NCBI GenBank assembly: GCA_039184865.1
Contig: JBCDAV010000007.1
Location: forward strand, 1-64,000
DNA length: 64,000 nucleotides
Source of the DNA: Thermohalobaculum sp039184865
GTDB lineage: Bacteria > Pseudomonadota > Alphaproteobacteria > Rhodobacterales > Rhodobacteraceae
Direction of reading: 5' to 3'
A program made the translations under genes and the position numbers. The first letter of the stretch is position 1, and each line of letters starts with the position of its first letter. Positions 25,607 through 34,336 of the stretch are shown here, piece after piece. Below the pieces are notes generated by a model that worked only from the letters and a program-made list of their open reading frames with translations, searched no databases and was not told the DNA's origin.

Positions 25607-26796
25607 TCCTCGTACTCCTCTGGATCGGATGGGCGCTTTGCATCGACAGGCGCGGCATTCATGATGATTTCGAAACGCTCGGCGCCATGCGTTTCCAGAC
25701 CGTCTCCGCGGTCTTGAGCGCACACATACAGCGTTGCGTCGCTCGGCATCGCGTCCCGCGCGATGGCTTCAAATTCGGCGCGGTAGTCCGTGTTGAAGAA
25801 GACGTTGTGATGGGTAAGGTCGCGCCCCGACGGCCGGGCCGCGAACGACCAGACATAGGCTGACAGGGACCGCCGTGAGACGCCATTCGGTCGGACAGCG
25901 CCGCTCACTTCCTGCCCCAGCAATCCCTGTTGAAGCGCTGCCGGATCGCCGTTGAACACGATGCAATCTGCGGACCGCACGGAACCGTCGGATAGTGTCA
26001 CGTTGAAATCGTCGCCTTCGCACCCGATGCGGGCAACGGGCTGCCCGTATTCGAAGACCACCCCAAGTTTCTCGGCGGCTCGCTCGAAACCTTTCGCCAA
26101 TGCGGCCATTCCGCCGTCGACACGCCAGACACCGCCTGCTTCCGCCTGCCAGATCAGCGAGAGCAGCGCAGGGGATTGGAACGGCGAGCCTCCGACATAG
26201 GTGGCATAGCGCGCGAAGAGCTGGCGAAGCCTCGCGTCCCCGAATGCGGAGGTCAGCGACCGCCAAAGGCTGACCCCGGGCAGGAGCGCCCGAAGAATTC
26301 GCGGATTCTCGACGCAAGCGGAAAGGATGCCCGCGACGTTGATCTTGGGCGACTTCATCACAGGTTGCTCGAAGGCTCGAAAGACGTCGCGCGTTCTCTC
26401 GTGGAACAGCCGGAAGTCCGCTTCGGCGCGTTTACCGCCGAATCCGCGCACGGCCGACGCGCTGGCCTCGACGTCTGCAAACAGATCCAGAGACGCGCCA
26501 TCAGGCCACCAGTGACGCGCGAGCAAAGGCTCCTCGATCGTTGTCACGAAGTCTGACAGGCGCAGATTGGCTTCGGCAAAGATCTCTTCAAAGACTGGGC
26601 GCAGGGTCATCACGGTAGGACCGGCATCCACAGGACCCGCGGAGCTAGGTACTGTGCGCAGCTTCCCGCCGGGCTCATCCGCCGCTTCGATCACGCGCAC
26701 CGCATGGCCGTCAGCCGTAAGGCGCAGGGCAGCGGCAAGGCCTCCTATTCCCGCTCCTATCACAAGAATTTCGTCGTGATGAGCCGGACGCCTCAT
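25216..26796 (-). CDS. crtD: Methoxyneurosporene (1-hydroxycarotenoid 3,4-) desaturase
   Basis: A 526-residue FAD-dependent CrtI-family desaturase. It has the N-terminal motif ILVIGAGIGGLAAALRLTADGHAVRVIE and the C-terminal LYLAGGGVNPGAGLPMAATSGRLAAEAIL signature. It introduces the 3,4 double bond in the spheroidene branch. The ATG at 26796 has a GGAGG site four bases upstream. Its last ~115 bp or more overlap the start of crtC in another frame. Confidence 0.93.
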   Translation of the reverse strand: MRRPAHHDEILVIGAGIGGLAAALRLTADGHAVRVIEAADEPGGKLRTVPSSAGPVDAGPTVMTLRPVFEEIFAEANLRLSDFVTTIEEPLLARHWWPDGASLDLFADVEASASAVRGFGGKRAEADFRLFHERTRDVFRAFEQPVMKSPKINVAGILSACVENPRILRALLPGVSLWRSLTSAFGDARLRQLFARYATYVGGSPFQSPALLSLIWQAEAGGVWRVDGGMAALAKGFERAAEKLGVVFEYGQPVARIGCEGDDFNVTLSDGSVRSADCIVFNGDPAALQQGLLGQEVSGAVRPNGVSRRSLSAYVWSFAARPSGRDLTHHNVFFNTDYRAEFEAIARDAMPSDATLYVCAQDRGDGLETHGAERFEIIMNAAPVDAKRPSDPEEYEECLTRVFTALSRHGLDFDARPERSNLTTPRDFAARFPGSGGSLYGRSPHGMMAAFQRPGVRSRIPGLYLAGGGVNPGAGLPMAATSGRLAAEAILTDRASTSRFRRTVMPGGMSMGYRTTAGTASRSSPS

Positions 26797-26868
26797 CGAT
26801 CCTCCACTGCATGTAAACTCATATTGACATTGCTCCCGGAGAGTGTCCACTTTATTGGTCTTAAAAAG

Positions 26869-26886
26869 TGTCTGAATAATCTGACA
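26869..26886. promoter_or_regulatory. PpsR/CrtJ operator between crtD and crtE
   Basis: TGTCTGAATAATCTGACA is an exact match to TGTCN10GACA. It lies 28 bp upstream of the crtE start and 72 bp upstream of the crtD start; a TTGACA hexamer at 26824-26829 may be a -35 box. Confidence 0.8.
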
Positions 26887-26914
26887 CTCAGTGATCTGCC
26901 TCAGGGAGGGCGAG

Positions 26915-27784
26915 ATGACACCCCAGGACCGGATCGAAATCTCCGTGAACAGCGCGCTTCATCGGGCGCAGCGACGCCCGGCACCTCCGAAGCTCGCCGC
27001 TGCCCTGGACTATGCGGTTCTTCCCGGAGGGGCGCGTGTCCGGCCGATGCTCTGCCTCTCTGTCGCGCTGGCCTGCGGCGACGATCGTCCCCGGCTCAGC
27101 GCCGCTGCCGCGACTGCGCTCGAACTCATTCACTGCGCCTCTCTCGTGCACGACGACCTTCCCTGTTTCGACGACGCGGACATCCGGCGCGGCAAAGCCT
27201 CGGTGCACAAGGCCTTCGGCGAGGAAATCGCCGTCCTCGCTGGTGATACGCTGATCATTCTGGCCTTTGAGACGATCGCCCTTCAGGCCGCGGACGATTG
27301 CGCGCGCGCTGCGGGATTGATTCAGGCGCTCGCAACCAGTTCCGGTTCACCGGACGGGATTTGTGCGGGTCAGGCTTGGGAGAGCGAGCCGAAAGTGGAT
27401 CTGGCCGCCTATCACCGGGCGAAGACCGGGGCACTCTTCACGGCGGCCACGCGCATGGGGGCGGTCGCTGCGGGGGCAGACCCCCACGAATGGGAAGAGC
27501 TCGGTGCCCGGATCGGTGAGGCCTATCAGGTCGCGGACGATCTGCGTGACGCACTGCTCGACGAGGACGAACTCGGCAAACCGGCGGGACAGGACGCCGT
27601 GCACGATCGGCCAAACGCCGTCACGGAATTCGGCATTAAGGGTGCTGCCAAGAAACTGAACGATTCGCTCTCCGCCGCGATCACCTCGATTCCCGCCTGT
27701 CCGGGCGAGGCGCAGCTCTGCGCGCTGGTTCGCAAACAGGCGGAACGTCTGACACCGATGGCGTTCCATCCCGTCACCGTCTGA
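26915..27784 (+). CDS. crtE: Geranylgeranyl diphosphate synthase
   Basis: A 289-residue polyprenyl synthase supplying GGPP to CrtB and to the bacteriochlorophyll tail. It has the first Asp-rich motif LVHDDLPCFDDADIRRG (about residues 78-94) and the second QVADDLRDALLDEDE (about residues 205-219). The start MTPQDRIEISVN at 26915 has an AGGGAGGG site; the upstream in-frame ATG at 26891 would span that site. It heads the crtE-crtF-bchC...puf superoperon. Confidence 0.94.
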   Translation: MTPQDRIEISVNSALHRAQRRPAPPKLAAALDYAVLPGGARVRPMLCLSVALACGDDRPRLSAAAATALELIHCASLVHDDLPCFDDADIRRGKASVHKAFGEEIAVLAGDTLIILAFETIALQAADDCARAAGLIQALATSSGSPDGICAGQAWESEPKVDLAAYHRAKTGALFTAATRMGAVAAGADPHEWEELGARIGEAYQVADDLRDALLDEDELGKPAGQDAVHDRPNAVTEFGIKGAAKKLNDSLSAAITSIPACPGEAQLCALVRKQAERLTPMAFHPVTV

Positions 27785-27798
27785 CCGGACATGCCCGA

Positions 27799-28938
27799 AT
27801 GACCGATATCGGTTACTCCCGGCCAGGCTGGTCATGGCGCCGGCTGGTCGATCAGCTTCAGCAGTGGCAGTTGCGCAAAATCGCGTCGCCCGACTTCCAG
27901 CGTTGGGCCGCCGCGTTCCGGCTGACCCGGCCGTTTGTGCGGCAGGACTCTGCGGCGCTCTTCGATCTGATGTCGGGCTTCGTCTACACCCAGACGCTGC
28001 TCGCATGCGTCGAGCTGGAGATCCTTGAGGCCCTTCGACATCGGGCGCGCAGCGTCGAAGATCTGGCGGATCATGCCGGCCTGCCCACGCAACGCATGGA
28101 AGTTCTCTGTCAGTCGGCTGCGGCGATCGGCATTCTGAAACGACGTCGTGACGGAACCTATCGGCTCGGACGGTTGGGCGCGGCAGCGCTCGGAGTGCCC
28201 GGCTTGGCGGTCATGATCCGGCACCATCAGGTGTTTTATCGGGACCTTGCCGATCCGGTGGCCCTGCTGAAAGGGGAGACCGAGCCGGAACTGTCGGCCT
28301 TCTGGTCGTACGTTCGAGGCGAACAGGCGGCTGAAGATCGATCTATCGCCGCCGACTACTCTCACATCATGGCGACATCGCAAGCTCTGGTGGCGCGCGA
28401 GACGCTCGACGCGGTCGACCTCTCGGGCGTGTCCTGTCTCACCGATATCGGCGGCGGAACCGGAGCGTTTCTCGGCCACGTTGCCGAACGCTACCCGCAA
28501 ATGGCGCTCAAACTGTTCGACCTGCCTGCCGTGATAGACGCAGCCCGCGATCGGCTTGGAGAAGATCGCAGGCTCGATCTCTGCCCAGGCAGCTTCCTGT
28601 CCGATCCGCTTCCGCAAGGCAGCGATGCAATCTCGCTCATACGCGTGCTCTACGATCATCAGGATCACACTATCCGCACACTCCTGTCACGCGCGCGTGA
28701 CGCCCTGCCGCCCGGCGGAAGACTGATCGTTTCCGAGCCGATGTCAGGCGGAGCCAACCCCTGCAGGGCCGGCGATTCCTATTTCGGATTCTACACGACC
28801 GCGATGACGACCGGACGCGTGCGCAGCGCCGACCGGCACATCGAACTGCTGCGCGAGGCCGGTTTCACCGAGACGCGGCACAACGCGACCAACCAGCCGA
28901 TGCTCACCAGCGTGGTCACCGCCCGGAAGGCGGCCTGA
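27799..28938 (+). CDS. crtF: Demethylspheroidene O-methyltransferase
   Basis: A 379-residue SAM-dependent O-methyltransferase with an N-terminal dimerisation/HTH-like region (about residues 30-140) and a Rossmann domain. Motif I is CLTDIGGGTGAFLGHVAERYP (about residues 214-234). It methylates the C1 hydroxyl group in spheroidene synthesis. It lies 14 bp after crtE. Confidence 0.93.
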   Translation: MTDIGYSRPGWSWRRLVDQLQQWQLRKIASPDFQRWAAAFRLTRPFVRQDSAALFDLMSGFVYTQTLLACVELEILEALRHRARSVEDLADHAGLPTQRMEVLCQSAAAIGILKRRRDGTYRLGRLGAAALGVPGLAVMIRHHQVFYRDLADPVALLKGETEPELSAFWSYVRGEQAAEDRSIAADYSHIMATSQALVARETLDAVDLSGVSCLTDIGGGTGAFLGHVAERYPQMALKLFDLPAVIDAARDRLGEDRRLDLCPGSFLSDPLPQGSDAISLIRVLYDHQDHTIRTLLSRARDALPPGGRLIVSEPMSGGANPCRAGDSYFGFYTTAMTTGRVRSADRHIELLREAGFTETRHNATNQPMLTSVVTARKAA

Positions 28939-28951
28939 CCGAAATCTTTGC

Positions 28952-28969
28952 TGTCTAATCTGGTTGACA
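28952..28969. promoter_or_regulatory. PpsR/CrtJ operator 1 upstream of bchC
   Basis: TGTCTAATCTGGTTGACA matches TGTCN10GACA exactly. Its right half provides TTGACA (28964-28969), a likely -35 box with TAGACT 16 bp downstream as a poor -10. Confidence 0.85.
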
Positions 28970-28977
28970 ACAAAAGA

Positions 28978-28995
28978 TGTCAAATTAGACTGACA
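28978..28995. promoter_or_regulatory. PpsR/CrtJ operator 2 upstream of bchC
   Basis: TGTCAAATTAGACTGACA is a second exact match, separated from operator 1 by eight bases, the same tandem spacing described for bchC in R. capsulatus. It would cover the -10 region and so block RNA polymerase. Confidence 0.85.
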
Positions 28996-29060
28996 GTCTA
29001 ATAGCCCGAGTCTTGGTCGATCCGTTGGCCGACTCCAAGAGACAAAAAAAAGGGAGAGGA

Positions 29061-30011
29061 ATGGAAACCAAGGCCGTCGTCATGCAAGGTCCAGGTGACC
29101 TCGCGCTGCGCTCGGTACCGTTGACAGCGGCGAGCAAAGACGACGTTCTGGTCGATATCCATTTCTCTGGAATTTCAACGGGCACCGAAAAGCTCCTGTG
29201 GTCCGGCGAGATGCCTCCCTTCCCCGGCATGGGCTACCCGCTGGTTCCCGGCTACGAAGCCATGGGCGAGGTCGTGGAAGCCCCTCGCAACAGCCAGATC
29301 TCGACGGGCGACAAGGTCTTCGTGCCCGGCGCAAGCTGCTTCGGAGACATCCGCGGTCTCTTCGGCGGCGCGTGTTCAACGGTGTCGACCAGCGCCGACC
29401 GGCTCGTCCGGCTCGACGGCGGCATCGGTCCCGAAGGCGCGCTGCTCGCCCTGGCCGCGACTGCGCAGCATGTCCTTGCCACCGGGGTGCTGCCGGATCT
29501 GATCGTCGGACATGGCGTCCTCGGTCGCCTCTTGGCTCGTCTTACAGTGCTCCACGGAGGCAACCCGGTTGTCTGGGAAACCGACCCCGGGCGACGTGCC
29601 GGAACGCATGGCTACGACGTGCTCGATCCGGCCTACGACCAGCCGCGGGACTACCGTTCCCTGCGCGACTATGCCTGCATCGTCGACGCCACGGGAGATC
29701 CCTCGCTGCTTAACACGCTGATCCGACATCTCACGAAAGGCGGAGAAATCGTCCTCGCAGGCTTCTACCCGGGTTCGGTCAGCTTTGCCTTCCCGATGGC
29801 GTTCATGAAAGAGGCGCGCCTGCGCATCGCGGCCGAATGGACGCGCGAAGACATGGACGCGACCGTCGCCCTCGTGGCCGACGGCCGTCTGCGGCTCGAC
29901 GACCTGATCACTCACTGCGTTCCGGCTGACGAAGCCGAGACAGCATATCCAACGGCGTTTTCGGACAAGGCCTGCCTGAAAATGATCCTGGACTGGGGGG
30001 GCACGGCATGA
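29061..30011 (+). CDS. bchC: 3-hydroxyethyl bacteriochlorophyllide a dehydrogenase
   Basis: A 316-residue MDR-family (zinc alcohol dehydrogenase-like) oxidoreductase forming the C3 acetyl group. It shows the GYPLVPGYEAMGEVV segment and family blocks GISTGTEKLLWSGEMPPFPGMG. The start METKAVVMQGPGDLALRSV at 29061 has an AGGGAGAGG site; an earlier in-frame ATG at 29013 lies in the promoter region. It overlaps bchX by four bases. Confidence 0.95.
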   Translation: METKAVVMQGPGDLALRSVPLTAASKDDVLVDIHFSGISTGTEKLLWSGEMPPFPGMGYPLVPGYEAMGEVVEAPRNSQISTGDKVFVPGASCFGDIRGLFGGACSTVSTSADRLVRLDGGIGPEGALLALAATAQHVLATGVLPDLIVGHGVLGRLLARLTVLHGGNPVVWETDPGRRAGTHGYDVLDPAYDQPRDYRSLRDYACIVDATGDPSLLNTLIRHLTKGGEIVLAGFYPGSVSFAFPMAFMKEARLRIAAEWTREDMDATVALVADGRLRLDDLITHCVPADEAETAYPTAFSDKACLKMILDWGGTA

Positions 30012-31018
30012 CACCCGACGGCGCGGACGCACCGATCATCACGGAAAACGGCTTTGCCCGGTTGAAAGCGGAAGCTGCGGTCGAACCCGACCCCGTCGCG
30101 ACGGAAGTCACCAAGGACACGCAGATCATCGCGATCTACGGCAAGGGCGGCATCGGCAAGTCGTTCACGCTGGCCAATCTCAGCCACATGATGGCCGAGC
30201 AGGGCAAGCGCGTTCTGCTGATTGGCTGCGATCCGAAATCCGACACGACCAGCCTGCTGTTCGGCGGCAAGGCCTGTCCGACGATCATCGAGACCTCGAC
30301 CAAGAAGAAGCTCGCCGGCGAGGAAGTGAAGATCGGCGACGTCTGCTTCAAGCGCAACGGCGTATTCGCCATGGAGCTTGGCGGCCCGGAAGTCGGACGT
30401 GGCTGCGGCGGGCGCGGCATCATCCACGGGTTTGAACTGCTCGAGAAACTCGGCTTCCACGACTGGGACTTCGACTACGTGCTGCTCGATTTCCTCGGCG
30501 ACGTGGTCTGCGGCGGTTTCGGACTGCCGATCGCGCGCGACATGGCTCAGAAGGTGATCGTTGTCGGCTCGAACGATCTGCAATCGCTTTATGTCGCGAA
30601 CAACGTCTGCTCGGCCGTGCAGTACTTCCGCAAGCTCGGCGGCAACGTCGGCGTCGCGGGGCTGGTGATCAACAAGGATGACGGCTCGGGCGAGGCACAG
30701 GCTTTCGCCAAGGCAGTCGATATCCCGGTGCTCGCATCGATCCCGCAGGACGACGATCTGCGCAAGAAATCAGCGAATTACCAGATCGTCGGCACGGACG
30801 AGACCCAGTGGGGAGGCCTGTTCTCGGAGCTGGCCGAGGCAGTGGCAGGAGCACCTCCAGGTCATCCGGAACCTCTGACGCAGGACGGATTGCTGGCGCT
30901 TTTCGACGGCAAGGACACGGGCGCCGATTTCGTGCTGGAGCCGGCCACCGACGAGGACATGCGCGGCAAGAATGCGGCGCCGAAGATCAGCCTCGAGGTC
31001 ATCTATGACCATGCATGA
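30008..31018 (+). CDS. bchX: Chlorophyllide a reductase Fe protein X
   Basis: A 336-residue NifH/BchL-like ATPase feeding electrons to BchY-BchZ for ring B reduction. It has P-loop YGKGGIGKSFTLAN (about residues 45-58), cluster cysteines in GGPEVGRGCGGRG and LLDFLGDVVCGGFG, and the CDPKSDTTSLLFGG switch region. It is coupled to bchC upstream; two tiny coupled ORFs follow before bchY. Confidence 0.96.
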   Translation: MTPDGADAPIITENGFARLKAEAAVEPDPVATEVTKDTQIIAIYGKGGIGKSFTLANLSHMMAEQGKRVLLIGCDPKSDTTSLLFGGKACPTIIETSTKKKLAGEEVKIGDVCFKRNGVFAMELGGPEVGRGCGGRGIIHGFELLEKLGFHDWDFDYVLLDFLGDVVCGGFGLPIARDMAQKVIVVGSNDLQSLYVANNVCSAVQYFRKLGGNVGVAGLVINKDDGSGEAQAFAKAVDIPVLASIPQDDDLRKKSANYQIVGTDETQWGGLFSELAEAVAGAPPGHPEPLTQDGLLALFDGKDTGADFVLEPATDEDMRGKNAAPKISLEVIYDHA

Positions 31019-31172
31019 GGCCGACATCCGTCGTCTCGGCGGCAAGTTCCGTCAGAGCAGGCGCTCTGCGGAAGCGCGCGACGACGACAAGCGCTTGGAC
31101 GAAGGATCCAAGGCGCGTGCCGAGTCCTTGGCTGCGCGGGCCTGGGGCGAGCCGGAGGATGACGATGCTTGA
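31005..31172 (+). CDS. Small ORF 1 between bchX and bchY, unknown
   Basis: A 55-residue, highly charged, probably helical peptide (MTMHEADIRRLGGKFRQSRR..., ending EPEDDDA). The ATG at 31005 (or 31011) overlaps the end of bchX, and the stop at 31172 overlaps the start region of the next small ORF at 31159/31165. I recognise no family. Its support is the tight stop-start nesting in an operon where otherwise every gene overlaps the next; without it, 300 bp between bchX and bchY would be non-coding. Confidence 0.55.
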   Translation: MTMHEADIRRLGGKFRQSRRSAEARDDDKRLDEGSKARAESLAARAWGEPEDDDA

Positions 31173-31323
31173 TCTCGATGCCCTCACGCTGCTCGACGAT
31201 GCCCTTGCCGAATTGACCGGCGAACACGGCGAAGCGGTCGATCTCTCGCCGTTGGCGCAGGAAATCGCGCGATCGACCCCTGCCCCGCGCTGCCCGCACC
31301 TTGCACGCATCGCTGCCGAATGA
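31159..31323 (+). CDS. Small ORF 2 between bchX and bchY, unknown
   Basis: A 54-residue acidic peptide (MTMLDLDALTLLDDALAEL... ending CPHLARIAAE) with one cysteine. A CGGAGG site lies eight bases before the second ATG at 31165. Its stop overlaps the bchY start by four bases (ATGA), the same coupling used by the other genes of this operon. No family recognised; it may be a coupling leader for bchY or a small partner of chlorophyllide reductase. Confidence 0.6.
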   Translation: MTMLDLDALTLLDDALAELTGEHGEAVDLSPLAQEIARSTPAPRCPHLARIAAE

Positions 31324-32849
31324 CCGACGATCTCGGACATACGCGGCCGACGCCCGACGCACCTGATCTTCAGGATGGCCTGGGTTGTCACGCTGGCTCC
31401 GATCAGATGGAGGCGGCCGCGAGGGCCGCAGGCAAGTCCGACATCCTCGATCAGTTCGCCAAGGACTATCCGCAAGGCCCGCATGACAAGCCGCAGTCGA
31501 TGTGTCCGGCATTCGGGTCTCTGCGCGTCGGCCTGCGGATGCGGCGCGTGGCGACGGTTCTGTCCGGATCGGCCTGTTGCGTCTACGGTTTGACCTTCGT
31601 CAGCCACTTCTACGGCGCCCGGCGCTCGGTCGGCTACGTGCCATTCAACTCCGAGACGCTCGTCACCGGCAAGCTGTTCGAAGACATCCGCGACTCCGTC
31701 CATCAAATGGCCGACCCGGAGCGCTACGACGCGATCGTTGTCACCAATCTCTGCGTGCCGACTGCTTCCGGTGTGCCGCTCCGCCTGCTGCCCGATCAGA
31801 TCAACGGGGTTCGCATCATCGGTATCGATGTGCCCGGGTTTGGCGTGCCGACGCATGCCGAAGCCAAGGATGTTCTGGCAGGTGCGATGCTGCACTACGC
31901 CCGGCAGGAAATTGAAGCGGGGCCGGTCCAGGCGCCCGTGGCAGGACGCGACGGACGTCCCACGATCACGCTGCTCGGCGAGATGTTCCCGGCGGATCCG
32001 GTGATGATCGGCGCAATGCTCGCACCTCTTGGCCTCGCTGCCGGACCGGTCGTGCCGTGCCGCGAGTGGCGCGAGCTTTACTCCGCACTCGACGGTGGCG
32101 CGGTGGCGGCGATCCACCCGTTCTACACGGCAGCGATCCGCGAGTTCGAGGCTGCAGGACGGCCGATCCTTGGCTCCGGGCCGGTCGGCCATGACGGAAC
32201 GGCGGACTGGCTTGCTGCGCTCGGAGAAACCTTCGGCATCGCCGCAGACAAGGTCGCCGCCGCACAGAACGCATTCCTTCCCGCAATCAAGGGCGCACTA
32301 TTTGGCTCTCGTATCGACGGGACGATTACGCTGTCAGGTTACGAGGGTTCCGAGTTGCTGGTCGCCCGTCTCCTGGTCGAGTCCGGTGCAGACGTCGCCT
32401 ATGTGGGAACGGCCTGTCCGAAGACCCCCCATTCCCGCGTCGATGCGGAGTGGCTCGAGGCGCAAGGCGTGTCGATCAAGTATCGCGCATCGCTCGAAGA
32501 CGATCTCGCCGCGATGGAGGCGATCAAGCCTGACCTTGCTGTCGGGACGACCCCGGTGGTCCAGAAGGGCAAGGAACTGGGCATCCCGAGCCTCTACTTC
32601 ACCAACCTGATCTCGGCGCGCCCGCTGATGGGTCCTGCCGGTGCCGGCTCTTTGCAGCAGGTCGTCAACGCGGCGATGGGCAACAAGGACCGCATGGCGC
32701 GGATGAAGGCGTTCTTCGACGATGTCGGCGAGGGCGATACCGCAGGTGTCTGGGAAGGCGACCCGAACCTCCGGCCCGACTTCCGCGCACTGCACCAGAA
32801 GAAGCTCGAGAAGAAGGCGCGCGCCGCCAAAGCGGCGGAGATGATCTGA
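31320..32849 (+). CDS. bchY: Chlorophyllide a reductase subunit Y
   Basis: A 509-residue NifD-like subunit of chlorophyllide oxidoreductase, which with BchZ reduces ring B. Cysteines typical of the cluster site occur in KPQSMCPAFGSLR (about residue 61), SGSACCVYGLTF (about residue 85) and VVTNLCVPTASG. An N-terminal extension of about 35 residues precedes the conserved part. It overlaps bchZ by one base. Confidence 0.95.
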   Translation: MTDDLGHTRPTPDAPDLQDGLGCHAGSDQMEAAARAAGKSDILDQFAKDYPQGPHDKPQSMCPAFGSLRVGLRMRRVATVLSGSACCVYGLTFVSHFYGARRSVGYVPFNSETLVTGKLFEDIRDSVHQMADPERYDAIVVTNLCVPTASGVPLRLLPDQINGVRIIGIDVPGFGVPTHAEAKDVLAGAMLHYARQEIEAGPVQAPVAGRDGRPTITLLGEMFPADPVMIGAMLAPLGLAAGPVVPCREWRELYSALDGGAVAAIHPFYTAAIREFEAAGRPILGSGPVGHDGTADWLAALGETFGIAADKVAAAQNAFLPAIKGALFGSRIDGTITLSGYEGSELLVARLLVESGADVAYVGTACPKTPHSRVDAEWLEAQGVSIKYRASLEDDLAAMEAIKPDLAVGTTPVVQKGKELGIPSLYFTNLISARPLMGPAGAGSLQQVVNAAMGNKDRMARMKAFFDDVGEGDTAGVWEGDPNLRPDFRALHQKKLEKKARAAKAAEMI

Positions 32850-34336
32850 TGCTGATCCAGGACCACGACAGGGCTGGCGGATACTGGGGCGCGGTCTATG
32901 CGTTCTGCGCCGTCAAGGGCCTGCAAGTGGTCATCGACGGTCCCGTTGGATGCGAAAACCTGCCGGTCACATCGGTCCTGCATTACACTGATGCCTTGCC
33001 ACCGCACGAGTTGCCGATCGTGGTGACGGGGCTCGGCGAAGAGGAGCTCGGCCGGGACGGAACCGAAGGCGCGATGAAGCGCGCCTGGAAGACGCTCGAC
33101 CCGGCCCTGCCGGCCGTCGTCGTCACCGGCTCGATTGCCGAGATGATCGGTGGCGGCGTGACCCCGCAGGGCACCAACATCCAGCGCTTCCTGCCGCGCA
33201 CGATCGACGAGGACCAGTGGCAGGCCGCCGACCGGGCGATGACCTGGATCTTCACCGAATACGGCATGACCAAGGGCCGGATGCCCTCGGACAAGCGCAA
33301 GCCCGGCGGCAAGCCACGCGTGAACATACTCGGTCCGATGTACGGCACCTTCAACATGCCATCCGATCTCGCCGAAATTCGCCGACTGGTCGAAGGCATT
33401 GGCGCCGAGGTGAACATGGTGATGCCGCTCGGCGCGCATCTGGCCGAGATGCGCAACCTCGTCAGCGCCGACGCCAACATCGTGATGTACCGCGAGTTCG
33501 GCCGCGGCCTCGCGGAACTCCTTGGCAAGCCCTATCTGCAGGCTCCGATCGGGATCGAGTCCACGACGAGCTTCCTGCGGACGCTCGGACAGATGCTCGA
33601 ACTGGACCCGGAACCCTTCATCGAGCGCGAGAAGCACTCGACCATCAAGCCGGTCTGGGATCTCTGGCGCTCTGTCACGCAGGATTTCTTCTCGACGGCC
33701 AGTTTCGGGATCGTCGCAAACGAGACCTACACGCGCGGAATCCGGCTGTTCCTCGAGGAAGACCTCGGCCTGCCCTGCGCGTTCGCGATTTCCCGCAAGG
33801 CCGGTGCAAAGACTGACAACGATGACGTTCGCGCACGCCTGAACGAGACCCGTCCGCTGATCCTGATGGGCTCCATCAACGAGAAGATGTACCTGGCCGA
33901 GATGCAGGGCGGGCACGGTCCCAAGCCGGCCTTCATCCCCGCGAGCTTCCCGGGTGCCGCGATCCGGCGCGCGATCGGAACGCCCTTCATGGGCTATGCC
34001 GGGGCGACCTATCTCCTGCAGGAAGTCTGTAACGGTCTCTTCGATGCACTGTTCCACATCCTGCCGCTGGGCGCTGCGATGGATGCCGCCGAGGCGACGC
34101 CGACGCGCCTGACCAGGGACATGCCCTGGGATCCCGATGCACAGCTGATCCTCGACGAAATCGTCTCGCAACACCCGGTGCTGACGCGGATCTCCGCCGC
34201 CAAGACGCTGCGCGACGAGGCCGAGCGGATCGCCCAGGAAGACGGCGCCGAACGCGTCGATCGCATCCTAATCGAACGCCTGCGTCCGACAGGCGAAAGA
34301 CAACAACCGACACGTACCGAAGGGAGGGTCGCATGA
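32849..34336 (+). CDS. bchZ: Chlorophyllide a reductase subunit Z
   Basis: A 495-residue NifK-like subunit of chlorophyllide oxidoreductase. Features are an N-terminal GPVGCENLPVTSVLHYTDALPPHELPI block with the cluster cysteine (about residue 35), the INILGPMYGTFNMPSDL-type Rossmann region near residue 155, and a C-terminal LTRDMPWDPDAQLILDEIVSQHPVLTRISAAK light-independent protochlorophyllide reductase-like domain. It overlaps pufQ by four bases, so puf transcripts can be read through from bchC. Confidence 0.96.
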   Translation: MLIQDHDRAGGYWGAVYAFCAVKGLQVVIDGPVGCENLPVTSVLHYTDALPPHELPIVVTGLGEEELGRDGTEGAMKRAWKTLDPALPAVVVTGSIAEMIGGGVTPQGTNIQRFLPRTIDEDQWQAADRAMTWIFTEYGMTKGRMPSDKRKPGGKPRVNILGPMYGTFNMPSDLAEIRRLVEGIGAEVNMVMPLGAHLAEMRNLVSADANIVMYREFGRGLAELLGKPYLQAPIGIESTTSFLRTLGQMLELDPEPFIEREKHSTIKPVWDLWRSVTQDFFSTASFGIVANETYTRGIRLFLEEDLGLPCAFAISRKAGAKTDNDDVRARLNETRPLILMGSINEKMYLAEMQGGHGPKPAFIPASFPGAAIRRAIGTPFMGYAGATYLLQEVCNGLFDALFHILPLGAAMDAAEATPTRLTRDMPWDPDAQLILDEIVSQHPVLTRISAAKTLRDEAERIAQEDGAERVDRILIERLRPTGERQQPTRTEGRVA

